A stretch of DNA of 18,328 nucleotides from DTU063 sp001512695 (GTDB lineage Bacteria > Bacillota > Thermosediminibacteria > Thermosediminibacterales > Tepidanaerobacteraceae): positions 1 to 18,328 of the forward strand of contig JBASOM010000035.1 in assembly GCA_049658265.1 (NCBI GenBank). The letters are read 5' to 3'. The notes beneath the pieces were generated by a model that saw only the letters and a program-made list of their open reading frames with translations, ran no database searches and was not told the origin of the DNA. The translations under genes were made by a program, and so were the position numbers. Position 1 is the first letter of the stretch. Every line of letters starts with the position of its first letter. Shown here one piece after another: positions 6,429 through 14,488 of this stretch.

Positions 6429-6444
6429 CGAAGGGATGAAGAAC

Positions 6445-7203
6445 ATGTTCTCATTAAAAGGACGCGTAGCTGTGGTCACAGGAGCATCTTCAGGTTTGGG
6501 ATACCAGATGGCCAAGGGTTTTGCTGGCCAGGGTGCCGATGTGGTTATCATGGCCAGAAGGCTTGAAAGACTGGAGAAAAATGCTGAGGAAATAAGGGCA
6601 ATGGGAGTAAGATGCCTGCCGATACAATGTGATGTTACCAGCACTGAACAGGTTGAAAAAGCTGCTGAAAGGGTTATCAAGGAATTTGGCAAAGTGGATA
6701 TTTTGGTAAATAACGCAGGTGGCTCCAGAAATGCCGGAGTACTGGACATGACCGATGAAGATTGGGAATTCACTATTAATACGGATTTGACAAGTGTATT
6801 TAAAGTGACAAGGGCATTTGGAAAGTACATGGTTGAGAGGAGATACGGCCGCATCATCAATATTGCGTCCATTTTTGGCCAAGTTGGCAATACTGCGATT
6901 AATACAATTGCATACCATACTGCTAAAGGCGGGGTTGTCAACTTTACAAGAGCCGTTGCAGCGGAACTCGCAAAATACAACATCACTTGCAATGCCATCA
7001 GCCCCGGCTATTTTGAAACTGAGCTGACAAAAGATACATTGGACACCGAAGAGTTTACTCAATTTATGAAAGCAACAGTTCCTCTTGGACGCTACGGCCG
7101 CGAGGGAGAATTAAATGCTGCTGCTATTTTCCTCGCAAGCGACGAAGCTTCCTATATAACCGGACAGAATATAAAGGTCGATGGTGGCTATACATCCGTT
7201 TAA
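6445..7203 (+). CDS. SDR-family NAD(P)-dependent oxidoreductase
   Basis: 252 aa. ATG at 6436 sits directly against the GAAGGG RBS, so the second in-frame ATG (6445, MFSLKGRVAVVTG), with a 9-nt spacer, is preferred; it also gives the usual SDR N-terminus. A complete classical SDR: cofactor motif TGASSGLG (12-19), NNAG (89-92), catalytic Ser142, Tyr157 and Lys161 (YHTAK), and the C-terminal 'SYITGQNIKVDGGYT'. Overall it resembles gluconate 5-dehydrogenase or 3-oxoacyl-ACP reductase types; the substrate cannot be read from sequence. It stands alone, behind a Fur/PerR-like box and before a terminator, which suggests an iron- or peroxide-responsive function. Confidence 0.9.
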   Translation: MFSLKGRVAVVTGASSGLGYQMAKGFAGQGADVVIMARRLERLEKNAEEIRAMGVRCLPIQCDVTSTEQVEKAAERVIKEFGKVDILVNNAGGSRNAGVLDMTDEDWEFTINTDLTSVFKVTRAFGKYMVERRYGRIINIASIFGQVGNTAINTIAYHTAKGGVVNFTRAVAAELAKYNITCNAISPGYFETELTKDTLDTEEFTQFMKATVPLGRYGREGELNAAAIFLASDEASYITGQNIKVDGGYTSV

Positions 7204-7231
7204 ACCATAGTGATGCTTTAGAAATATCAAG

Positions 7232-7273
7232 CACCTTCCGGCAAAAATGAGCAGGAAGGGGTTTTGATTTTTT
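7232..7273 (+). terminator. Terminator after the SDR gene
   Basis: CCTTCC (7234-7239) pairs with GGAAGG (7254-7259) and the stem continues with an inner GC pair, followed by TTTTGATTTTTTT. The loop AAAAATGA is the same as in the hairpins at 1600-1625 and 3473-3502. Confidence 0.75.
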
Positions 7274-7357
7274 TGTGCTTTTTTTCTTTAATATAAAGGA
7301 TATAAGGCTGCTTTGTAGAATACATATTAAATAGCTTTTATTGTGGGAGGTAAAGAA

Positions 7358-8650
7358 ATGTTGAGCAGGAAGACGGGACTTAAGATTTTAGTAGTACTAC
7401 TGGTAATGCTCCTGGCAACGCCTTCGGCCTTTGCTGCGAGGGAGGCCAAGTTGATCTTTAACGGGCGTGAGTACAAGGCGGATATTATCCTTAAAGATGG
7501 CGTAAGTTACATATCTTCTTCTGCACTAAAAAGAATCCCAGGTCTAGAACTGGGAGATGATCCGATTGTGCCCATTCGCAAATTGTTTGAGAGCCAGGGC
7601 GGAGAAGTTTCATGGGATAACAATAATTGGCATGTAATCGTATCCTGGAGGGAAAAATCCGGAGATTTTACGGCAGATGAGCTGGTTATAAAGAGTTCGG
7701 AGCTTCTAAAAGAAGCAAATAGCTACAGGATGAAAGCTGTAAATGAAATTGGGCTTGATTTGCAGGGCGATGAAGCTCTGAAAGCATTAATGGGAGTGCC
7801 CATTAATATGGAGCTCGTTATTGAAGGAGTTTTCCGAAATGAGCCGATGAGCATGCATATGAAGCAGACCATGAAGATGCCTCTTGAAATGCTAGGGGTC
7901 AGCCCCGAAGAAATGGAAGCATCAGGTCTTGCTGAAGGAATAGTTACGGAGACGGTTTGGCACGATAATGTCATTTATACTAAGAACCCCGACACTGGCC
8001 AGTGGATATACCAGGATTTAACCGGAATGGAAGAAATGATTGGTTTTGATAGCTTAATTCAAATGACTCCCCAACAATCGATAGAGATGATGAATGAAGC
8101 AGGAGTTATCAATGTGTTTGGCGATGATGCAGTAATTGAGGGTAGGGAGTATTACACTATCAAGAATTACATTGATGCTGAAAGTTATAGGAGTTTGGTG
8201 GAACAAGTCCTAGGAAATATCAATTTGGGTTCTTTTATGGCAGCTTTTGCCGCACAAGCTGGGGATGGCGAAGATGTCAGTGCACAGTTAGAGCAAATAT
8301 TTGATATTGTTCTGAATAACATAGTTTTTGATTACTATATAGATACCTTTATTAATAAAGAAACTCTGCTATCCGATTACATGAAGATTGATTTGAATAT
8401 GGTAATTGATGTAAAACAATTGATAGAAGCAATTGCGGAAGTGACAGAAATGGATGAAGAAGAAAAAGCAGCGATTCCTGAAGGCCCCATGGTTTTCCAA
8501 ATTAATATGAAAGGCGACTATCAGATGTACGATTACGGAGTTGAACTCGAACTTCCCGATCTGAGCGATGCAATCAGCCAGGAAGAATACATGCAGCAAA
8601 TAATGGAGATGATGGAGGAAATCGAAGAAGCAGAAGCATTAGCTGAATAG
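7358..8650 (+). CDS. Secreted protein, CuAO-N-like domain plus DUF6612-like region
   Basis: 430 aa. ATG at 7358 has GGGAGGT 7 nt upstream; an in-frame GTG at 7343 precedes that RBS and is rejected. Residues 1-27 are a signal peptide ending near AFAA, without a lipobox Cys. Residues 30-95 resemble the copper amine oxidase N-terminal-like fold common in Firmicutes surface proteins (AKLIFNGREYKADIILKDG, then WDNNNWHVIVSW); this is a wall-associated fold, not a copper enzyme. The rest is an amphipathic, methionine-rich beta region like DUF6612 proteins (MHMKQTMKMP), ending in an acidic tail. Function unknown; probably a cell-surface lipid- or ligand-binding protein. Confidence 0.7.
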   Translation: MLSRKTGLKILVVLLVMLLATPSAFAAREAKLIFNGREYKADIILKDGVSYISSSALKRIPGLELGDDPIVPIRKLFESQGGEVSWDNNNWHVIVSWREKSGDFTADELVIKSSELLKEANSYRMKAVNEIGLDLQGDEALKALMGVPINMELVIEGVFRNEPMSMHMKQTMKMPLEMLGVSPEEMEASGLAEGIVTETVWHDNVIYTKNPDTGQWIYQDLTGMEEMIGFDSLIQMTPQQSIEMMNEAGVINVFGDDAVIEGREYYTIKNYIDAESYRSLVEQVLGNINLGSFMAAFAAQAGDGEDVSAQLEQIFDIVLNNIVFDYYIDTFINKETLLSDYMKIDLNMVIDVKQLIEAIAEVTEMDEEEKAAIPEGPMVFQINMKGDYQMYDYGVELELPDLSDAISQEEYMQQIMEMMEEIEEAEALAE

Positions 8651-8703
8651 AGAGGGCATGATATAAAGGGATTCGGTTTGCATATGCTTAAGAGCAATGA
8701 CCA

Positions 8704-8732
8704 GGCGGCTTAGATAGCCGCCTTTTATTATT
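8704..8732 (+). terminator. Rho-independent terminator
   Basis: GGCGGCT (8704-8710), loop TAGAT, AGCCGCC (8716-8722), then TTTTATTATTAT. It lies 54 nt after the stop of the preceding gene. Confidence 0.85.
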
Positions 8733-8773
8733 ATAAACTGACACATCCCAGGCTGCTTTCAAGAATTTTATGC

Positions 8774-8802
8774 TTGAGATGAATTGATTTATGTGGTATA
8801 CT
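8774..8802 (+). promoter_or_regulatory. Sigma-A promoter of putP
   Basis: -35 TTGAGA (8774-8779), a 17-nt spacer and -10 TATACT (8797-8802), about 36 nt before the start codon. Confidence 0.65.
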
Positions 8803-8837
8803 TTTCTGAAATGTTATATAACAGGAGGTGACATACC

Positions 8838-10394
8838 ATGAGTATTCAGATCTTAATCGCAATGGTACTTTACATTGGAGCAGTCATTGCCATTGGCCTT
8901 AACTATGCCAAGACGGCCAGTGAGAGCACGGAAAATTTCCTCATAGGTGGAAGGTCCCTGGGGCCATGGGTTACCGCCTTAGCCGCAGAGGCGTCCGACA
9001 TGAGCGGCTGGCTCTTGATGGGCTTGCCCGGCGTCGCCTACTGGGTGGGTTTGAGTGACGCCTTTTGGACGGGCATCGGTCTTCTCGTAGGTACATATTT
9101 AAACTGGCTCTTTGTGGCAAAGAGAATACGGGCCTATTCGGAAATTGCCGGCAACTCAATCACTATCCCAGACTTCATCAGCAAAAGGTTTAAGGAAGAG
9201 AACAAGGTACTGATGACACTGGCCGCTCTTTTTATCTTGGTTTTCTTTACGGTATATGCAGCTAGCTGCTTCGTTACAGTGGGTAAACTCTTCAGCACTC
9301 TTTTTAATTTTAAGTATGTTTACATGATGGTGGCAGGGGCCCTCTTCGTCATCATCTATACCTTTGTGGGAGGTTTTTTGGCTGAAAGTGCCTCAGATTT
9401 TATGCAGGGAGTCGTCATGATCTTTGCCCTGGTGGCGGTATTGGTTGCGGGAATCGGTGCTGCAGGCGGCCTATCGCAGGTCGTACAAAATGCAAAGCAG
9501 ATACCCGGATTTTTCGAGTTTTTCGGAATAGCTTCTCCCCAACTGGCAGATGGAGTGCAGCAGGTGGTGGATGGAAAGCCCGTTTTTGGCGAGGCCGGCA
9601 GTTACGGCTGGCTTACGGTGATATCCACCTTGTCCTGGGGCTTAGGCTATTTTGGCATGCCCCACGTGCTCCTAAAATTTATGGCCATTCGTGAAACCTC
9701 GGAGCTGACCTTGTCCAGGAGAATAGGCACCCTTTGGTGCGCCATCTCCCTCGGAGCATCTATTGGCATAGGAATCATCGGCAGGGTAATATTTCCAGAT
9801 GCCTATCTTACCCAAAGCGCCGCGGAGAATATCTTCATCCTGATGTCTACCAGCTTTTTCGTCCCCATATTCGCCGGTATCGTGATGTCCGGAATCCTTG
9901 CAGCTACCATCAGTTCGGCGGACTCATACTTGATTATTTCCGCATCGGCCTTTTCCAAGAACATCTACCATGGTCTAATCAAAAGGGAAGCCAGTGACCG
10001 GGAAGTGTTGACCATGACCAGAATTGCCCTTTTGGTCATCTCGCTCTTTGCCATATTTATAGCCCTGGATGAAAATAGCGTCATCTTTAAGGTGGTTTCC
10101 TTTGCCTGGGCGGGCTTTGGTGCCACCTTCGGACCGACGGTGCTGTTTTCCCTGTTTTGGAAGAGGGTCAGCAGGGCAGGGGCCATGGCCGGGATGCTCA
10201 CCGGTGGAATTACGGTCTTTGTCTGGAAATTGTTAGTCAGGCCCTTAGGGGGTGTATTTGATATCTACGAACTTCTCCCGGCTTTTGTCCTGTCATGTGT
10301 AGCTATAGTGGTGGTTTCCCTGCTGAGCGAGGAACCTTCCGAGGAAGTTCTGAAGGAATTTGAATTGGCCAGGAACATGAGCATGGGCCTATAA
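8838..10394 (+). CDS. putP: Sodium/proline symporter PutP
   Basis: 518 aa with AGGAGGTGA 7 nt before ATG at 8838. A member of the sodium:solute symporter family with about 13 membrane helices. PutP-typical segments are visible: GGRSLGPWVTALAAEASDMS with the sodium-site serines following TM1, WLLMGLPG, and the long conserved 'LSWGLGYFGMPHVLLKFMAI' region near residue 260. TM8 has SGILAATISSADSYLI. The gene is monocistronic between a terminator and a convergent terminator. Pairing with an amino-acid lyase on the opposite strand hints at amino-acid use, but they are not co-transcribed. Other Na+-coupled solutes are possible; PutP is the closest family. Confidence 0.9.
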   Translation: MSIQILIAMVLYIGAVIAIGLNYAKTASESTENFLIGGRSLGPWVTALAAEASDMSGWLLMGLPGVAYWVGLSDAFWTGIGLLVGTYLNWLFVAKRIRAYSEIAGNSITIPDFISKRFKEENKVLMTLAALFILVFFTVYAASCFVTVGKLFSTLFNFKYVYMMVAGALFVIIYTFVGGFLAESASDFMQGVVMIFALVAVLVAGIGAAGGLSQVVQNAKQIPGFFEFFGIASPQLADGVQQVVDGKPVFGEAGSYGWLTVISTLSWGLGYFGMPHVLLKFMAIRETSELTLSRRIGTLWCAISLGASIGIGIIGRVIFPDAYLTQSAAENIFILMSTSFFVPIFAGIVMSGILAATISSADSYLIISASAFSKNIYHGLIKREASDREVLTMTRIALLVISLFAIFIALDENSVIFKVVSFAWAGFGATFGPTVLFSLFWKRVSRAGAMAGMLTGGITVFVWKLLVRPLGGVFDIYELLPAFVLSCVAIVVVSLLSEEPSEEVLKEFELARNMSMGL

Positions 10395-10401
10395 AAAAAC
10401 G

Positions 10402-10425
10402 AGGCGGCTTTAGTAAAAGCCGCCT
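10402..10425. terminator. Convergent terminator between putP and the lyase gene
   Basis: AGGCGGCTTT (10402-10411) pairs with AAAGCCGCCT (10416-10425) around loop AGTA. The minus strand continues with CGTTTTTTT, so it is strongest for the lyase transcript; the plus strand lacks a clean T-run. Confidence 0.8.
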
Positions 10426-10431
10426 TAAGTA

Positions 10432-11880
10432 TTATAGGCTGTCTCCGAAATCCTCCCGGAACTTTTTCAGCAGTTTTTCCTGCCAATCCGATACAGGCTT
10501 TAACCTGCCGAAGAAGAAGCGCAGTATGCTGGGCTCGTATACGAACTCCAAGCCTCCGATGAGCCTTCGATTTTCATACAGCCATACAATCCTGTCAACT
10601 GCATACTTCACCTGGGAAAGGGTAAATACCCGTCTCGGCATGGCGAGCCTCAAGAGCTCCATGTTTGCAAAACATTCGCTTCCATCGGGATTTCTCTGTT
10701 CCGATAGTGTGCCGCGCTCCATGCCGCGAATTCCGCCGGCGATGTAAAGGGCCGCTGCCAGTGCGCCTGCTGGGTATTGGCTTTGGGGTATGTGGTCCAC
10801 AAATTCCATGGCATTGATGTGGCAACCCAGGCCGCCGGGAGGAGTGACGACGGGAACCCCGTGTTTTATTAGCTCATTGCACATAAAATCGATAAACTGC
10901 GGTCCTTGACTTATTACATCTTCATCCATAGTTTCATCTAAGCCTACGGCTATTGCTTCCATTTCCCTGACTGACATGCCCCCGTATGTCAAAAAGCCTT
11001 CATAAAGAGGTATAAATTCCATCATGAGTTTGTACAGCTTTTCATCCCTAAAACACAGTCCGCCGCCTCTTGCACAACCGAGTTTACGGGCGGAAAAATA
11101 TATGATATCGCAAAGGGACGCCATCTTGCGGGTAATTTCCCTAATTGTCATGTCCTTGCATTGTTCTTCCCGGCTTTTGATAAAATGCAGGTTGTCTTGA
11201 AGTAAGCTGGCATCCATGACGAGGATGATACCGTACTTGTCGCAGACTTTGCGCACTTCAGCTAAGTTTTCCAAAGAGAAGGGCTGACCGCCGATAAGGT
11301 TTGTCCCTGCTTCCATGCGGACAAAGGCAATTTTGTCCGGGCCATGCTCTTGGATGACAGCTTCAAGCTTGTCTATATCCATATTGCCCTTAAAGGGATG
11401 TTTGTTATTGGCATCCAGGCCTTCGTCGATTAAGAGCTCCTCCACCGTTCCGCCACACAAAACTATGTGGGACTTGGTGGTGGTAAAGTGGTAGTTCATC
11501 GGAACTATCTGGCCGGGTTTTACCAGGGTTTTTGCGATGATGTGCTCACATGCCCTGCCCTGGTGTGCCGGCAGGAAGAAGTCCATCCCGAATATTTCCT
11601 TCAGCTTGCTTTCGAGCCGGTAAAAGGTTTCGCTTCCAGCGTAGCTGTCATCTGCCAGCAGCATTGCTGCCTCCTGCCTGTCGCTCATGGCATTGACGCC
11701 GCTGTCCGTCAGCATGTCTAAAAAGACGTCCCGGTTTTTGAGAAGGAAAGTGTTGTTTCCTGCCTCATTTATTGCCTCGAGGCGCTGCTCGATGGGCCTT
11801 AGCTCCAGTTTTTGCACAATCCTTACCTTGTGCATTTCCAAGGGTACTTTTTCATTGTTAAAAAATTTGATGTTTGCCAT
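10432..11880 (-). CDS. Tryptophanase/tyrosine phenol-lyase family beta-eliminating lyase, divergent
   Basis: 482 aa from ATG at 11880 (MANIKFF), with GGAGG about 8 nt upstream; an ATG five codons earlier overlaps that RBS. Fold type I PLP enzyme. The family core is clear: LTDSGVNAMSD, YAGSETFY, HQGRA, FTTTKSH, NLIGGQPFSLEN, PLP-pyridine Asp223, Schiff-base Lys266 (FSARK) and LRLAMPRRVFT with the carboxylate-binding Arg. Such enzymes split Trp or Tyr to indole or phenol plus pyruvate and ammonia. GMERG (Arg389) matches the Arg that tyrosine phenol-lyase uses for the phenol ring, where tryptophanase has Ile. Two usual residues are changed: the Arg three after the Asp is Leu226 (DASL), and GGHA reads GGLG. 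Substrate is uncertain; see the T-box. Confidence 0.8.
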   Translation of the reverse strand: MANIKFFNNEKVPLEMHKVRIVQKLELRPIEQRLEAINEAGNNTFLLKNRDVFLDMLTDSGVNAMSDRQEAAMLLADDSYAGSETFYRLESKLKEIFGMDFFLPAHQGRACEHIIAKTLVKPGQIVPMNYHFTTTKSHIVLCGGTVEELLIDEGLDANNKHPFKGNMDIDKLEAVIQEHGPDKIAFVRMEAGTNLIGGQPFSLENLAEVRKVCDKYGIILVMDASLLQDNLHFIKSREEQCKDMTIREITRKMASLCDIIYFSARKLGCARGGGLCFRDEKLYKLMMEFIPLYEGFLTYGGMSVREMEAIAVGLDETMDEDVISQGPQFIDFMCNELIKHGVPVVTPPGGLGCHINAMEFVDHIPQSQYPAGALAAALYIAGGIRGMERGTLSEQRNPDGSECFANMELLRLAMPRRVFTLSQVKYAVDRIVWLYENRRLIGGLEFVYEPSILRFFFGRLKPVSDWQEKLLKKFREDFGDSL

Positions 11881-11882
11881 AT

Positions 11883-11945
11883 TACCATCCTCCATTTTTT
11901 TATACTATAAAAGCCATGCTACCATCCTACAGTTTACCATCCTAC
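11883..11945 (-). repeat. Three direct repeats of GKAGGATGGTA before the lyase start
   Basis: On the minus strand GTAGGATGGTA occurs at 11945-11935 and 11930-11920, and GGAGGATGGTA at 11893-11883, where it forms the ribosome binding site. They lie between the T-box terminator and the start codon. They may be decoy or standby ribosome sites, or simple slippage products. Confidence 0.6.
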
Positions 11946-11984
11946 CGTTTTACAAACCCTAATAGCAACCCTCTCCTTTCATAC

Positions 11985-12276
11985 AAATTAAAAAATCCCG
12001 TCCTCATATGTAAAGGACGGGTTAGTGTTCCCGTGGTACCACCTTAATTCATTGATATCTCGCGATACCAACCTTATCAAGTACATTGCAATGGCAATAT
12101 ACTCTAGCACTGTAACGGGTGCAGGCCCCCGGCCCAGTCTACTCGGGTCTTTCCTTTCGGTGAGCAACTCCTGAGATGTATTCGGATACGCCTCCCCTTG
12201 CGCCTCTCACCAGCCGGCAACTCTCTTTAAGGCTCGCGCGTTCCTACTTCTTCTCGGTCATAGTTTTTAAAATATT
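11985..12276 (-). promoter_or_regulatory. T-box riboswitch leader, Tyr (UAC) specifier
   Basis: Reading the minus strand: a Stem I start with GAGAAGAAGTAGGAA, an AGAGAG segment and a GGTGAGAGG loop. Next comes the specifier region CCGAA-UAC-A-UCUC...GGAG. It matches the GAA-NNN-A layout of known T-boxes, such as GAAA-GGC-A in glyQS as I recall it. The canonical T-box AAGGTGGTACCACGGG is at 12045-12030. A terminator follows: AGGACGGG/CCCGTCCT stem at 11997-12021, then TTTTTT. Uncharged tRNA-Tyr should pair with UAC and the T-box bulge, favour the antiterminator and switch on the downstream lyase gene. The T-box call is firm; the specifier call is strong but not folded computationally. Confidence 0.9.
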
Positions 12277-12282
12277 GAAGAC

Positions 12283-12311
12283 ATTATACCGAGAAAGGAG
12301 ACGACTGTCAA
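12283..12311 (-). promoter_or_regulatory. Consensus sigma-A promoter of the T-box leader
   Basis: -35 TTGACA (12311-12306), a 17-nt spacer and -10 TATAAT (12288-12283): a perfect consensus promoter, as expected where control is by attenuation rather than initiation. Confidence 0.9.
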
Positions 12312-12438
12312 GAACAAAAATCAAGTTTTTTTGCAATAAAAGCCAGAATGTGCAATTCTTGATGTTGCGTGGGACAAAAAGTGATTATTTTTTAAAAATA
12401 AGTAAAAGAAATTTAAAGAAATGCCTTTTGGTTGATAC

Positions 12439-12470
12439 TATAATTACAATTGAGAAAGATAAACATTCTC
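12439..12470 (+). promoter_or_regulatory. feo operon promoter with Fur-like box
   Basis: -10 TATAAT (12439-12444) is followed by GAGAAAGATAAACATTCTC (12452-12470), which matches 15 of 19 positions of the Fur consensus and is flanked by palindromic ATTGAGAA/TTCTCAAT arms. It covers the expected transcription start. No good -35 is visible. Confidence 0.7.
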
Positions 12471-12495
12471 AATGCCTTAATAAAGGGAGGAAGAT

Positions 12496-12714
12496 ATGAT
12501 GTCTTTAACCTTTGGGAGCAAACGCAATAAGTACAGGGTAGTTGAACTGCCCGATTCTCACTTGTTAAAAGTACTGGGACTTAGAAAGGGAACGGAGTTT
12601 ACCCTTCAGACCAAGCATCCCTTTAAAGGCCCGGTTGTTGTTAAAGTTGGATGCAGATGTATAGCAATAGATCACGACATAGCAAGGGATATCATCGTGG
12701 AGGAGGTTTCGTAG
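12496..12714 (+). CDS. feoA: Ferrous iron transport accessory protein FeoA
   Basis: 72 aa, the normal FeoA size, an SH3-like small cytoplasmic protein. Recognisable family features are 'VVELPDSHLLKVLGLRKGTEF' and 'PFKGPVVVKVGCRCIAIDHDIARDIIVEE'. GGGAGG precedes tandem ATGs at 12496 and 12499; either could start it. It is the first gene of the operon and its end is 1 nt before the feoB start codon, so translation is coupled. FeoA is needed for full FeoB activity, probably by acting on its cytoplasmic G-domain. Confidence 0.9.
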   Translation: MMSLTFGSKRNKYRVVELPDSHLLKVLGLRKGTEFTLQTKHPFKGPVVVKVGCRCIAIDHDIARDIIVEEVS

Positions 12715-12715
12715 T

Positions 12716-14473
12716 TTGAGGTGCCATTCATCAAGGCCCCATGAAAAAAACATAGAGAACGAGAAGATAAGGATACTGCTCATGGGAAACCCCAATGTCG
12801 GCAAGAGCGTTATCTTCTCAAAGCTGACAGGAGTCAACGTAGTAAGTTCCAACTATGTCGGCACTACTGTAGATTACACCGTGGGAGATGTAAGCTTTGG
12901 AAGGCAGCGAGGAGTCATGATAGACGTGCCCGGTGTATATTCCTTAGAGGCAACTTCCGAAGCTGAAAAGGTGGCGGTGAGTTTACTAGAAGAAGGGGCA
13001 GATGTCATCGTCTGCGTACTAGATGCTACCCATCTGGAGCGAAACCTGCTTTTGGCCTACCAGTTAAGAGAGTACCAGATTCCCATAGTCTACAGTTTAA
13101 ATCTGCTGGACGTGGCTGAAAGGCAGGGCATCAAGATTGATGCGGCAAAGCTGTCGGAAGAACTGGGTGCTCCCGTAATACCTACAGTTGCCATTAAGAA
13201 CGCGGGCTTAATGGATCTTTTGAGGAAGGCCGTAAGCTTTGCCAAGGAAAAAGCAAAGCCCGAGCCAAAGCTTTCCGATGAGGAAAGATGGCTTAAAATA
13301 AAGGATATCGTGGCCAAGGTCCAGACCGAGGTGGAAAAGAAGACCACTTTTATGGATCTGTTGGAAGACAAGACGATTCAGCCCTGGCCGGGCATACCTA
13401 TCGCACTATTGGTCCTTATTTTGTCTTTAGGTGTCGTAATTGGCGGAGGAAAGGGATTGAGGGCCCTGGTCCTTTTGCCTTTGGTGAGGGATGTGATTCA
13501 GCCTTTCCTCACTAATATAGTGTCACTGCTTGTGCCCCCCGGCATTTTTAGAAACCTGCTGGTGGGAGAGTTCGGGATTTTCATAATCGGCATCGAGTGG
13601 CCCTTTGCCCTTATACTGCCCTACGTTTTTTTATTTTACATCGTCTTTTCCTTCCTGGAAGACAGCGGGTTTATGCCCCGGATTGCGGTTTTGGCTGATG
13701 GGGTTTTCAGGCGCATAGGCATTCAAGGGGGAAATATCATTCCCATAATGCTGGGTTACGGCTGTGCCGTTCCTGCAATTTTGGGCAGCAGGACTGCCAA
13801 CACTTACAAGGAGAGGCTTATAGTCGCGGCGTTGGTTTCCTTTGCCGTTCCATGTGCGTCTCAAAGTGCGGCCTTCTTCGCCCTATTGGGCGACAGGTCG
13901 GTAGCGGCCCTGGCGTTTGTATATCTCCTGTCCATACTCATGGGCCTGTTCGTAGGCTATGTCATGAACCGGATGGTTCCGGGCAAGAGCCAGCCGATGC
14001 TCCTTGAAGTGCCAAATCTCTTGTGGCCTGACAAGGAAGCCTTTAAGAAAAAGCTAAAGATCAGGATGAAAGGTTTCCTGGTGGACGCAGAAGGGCCCAT
14101 GCTGATGGGCATAATAATAGCATCCCTGATAGCGGAAACGGGTGTGCTGAATGAATTTAGCAAGCTGATTGGCCCCCTGGTAGAAGGCTGGCTAGGCTTG
14201 CCGAAAGAAGCCAGCTTATCTCTGCTCCTTGGGATAATAAGAAGGGAATTGGCGGTACTGCCTTTGCTTGAGCTAAATCTAAGCACTTTGCAACTGGTAG
14301 TAGGTTCGGTAATAGCTCTATTCTACCTGCCCTGCCTGTCGGTATTTGCGGTGCTGGCAAAGGAGTTCTCGCTGAAAGCTGCAGTCTTTATAGGTGTATT
14401 GACCACAACTTTCGCCTTTATCTTCGGCGGGATAATCAATAAACTGGGCGGCCTGATACTGGGAGTATTGTGA
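12716..14473 (+). CDS. feoB: Ferrous iron transporter FeoB
   Basis: 585 aa starting at an uncommon TTG (12716) that has GGAGGAGG inside the end of feoA as RBS. The N-terminal GTPase domain has G1 GNPNVGKS (24-31), DVPG (70-73) and NLLD (129-132, in place of the usual NxxD). A short helical linker and a polytopic membrane part follow, with both family gate motifs, GYGCAVPA and PCASQSAAFFAL. The length is slightly under the 600-700 aa typical of FeoB, mostly from a compact N-terminus and a short C-terminus without the small cytoplasmic tail. It moves Fe2+ into the cytoplasm. Downstream genes follow within 16 nt, so they are likely co-transcribed and iron-regulated. Confidence 0.95.
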   Translation: MRCHSSRPHEKNIENEKIRILLMGNPNVGKSVIFSKLTGVNVVSSNYVGTTVDYTVGDVSFGRQRGVMIDVPGVYSLEATSEAEKVAVSLLEEGADVIVCVLDATHLERNLLLAYQLREYQIPIVYSLNLLDVAERQGIKIDAAKLSEELGAPVIPTVAIKNAGLMDLLRKAVSFAKEKAKPEPKLSDEERWLKIKDIVAKVQTEVEKKTTFMDLLEDKTIQPWPGIPIALLVLILSLGVVIGGGKGLRALVLLPLVRDVIQPFLTNIVSLLVPPGIFRNLLVGEFGIFIIGIEWPFALILPYVFLFYIVFSFLEDSGFMPRIAVLADGVFRRIGIQGGNIIPIMLGYGCAVPAILGSRTANTYKERLIVAALVSFAVPCASQSAAFFALLGDRSVAALAFVYLLSILMGLFVGYVMNRMVPGKSQPMLLEVPNLLWPDKEAFKKKLKIRMKGFLVDAEGPMLMGIIIASLIAETGVLNEFSKLIGPLVEGWLGLPKEASLSLLLGIIRRELAVLPLLELNLSTLQLVVGSVIALFYLPCLSVFAVLAKEFSLKAAVFIGVLTTTFAFIFGGIINKLGGLILGVL

Positions 14474-14488
14474 TGGGAGAGGCTTAGT

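Noticed and set aside
6342..7062. Long minus-strand open frames (190 and 218 codons) opposite the SDR gene
   Set aside because: They are shadows of the SDR reading frame; no RBS and no family resemblance, while the plus strand encodes a complete SDR.
7313..7341. Promoter TTGTAG-N17-TTTTAT before the secreted protein gene
   Set aside because: It would place the transcription start on or after the ribosome binding site, so it cannot serve the gene.
12176..12499. Plus-strand 107-codon frame between the lyase and feoA
   Set aside because: It runs antisense through the T-box leader and across the feo promoter; the RNA element explains the sequence.
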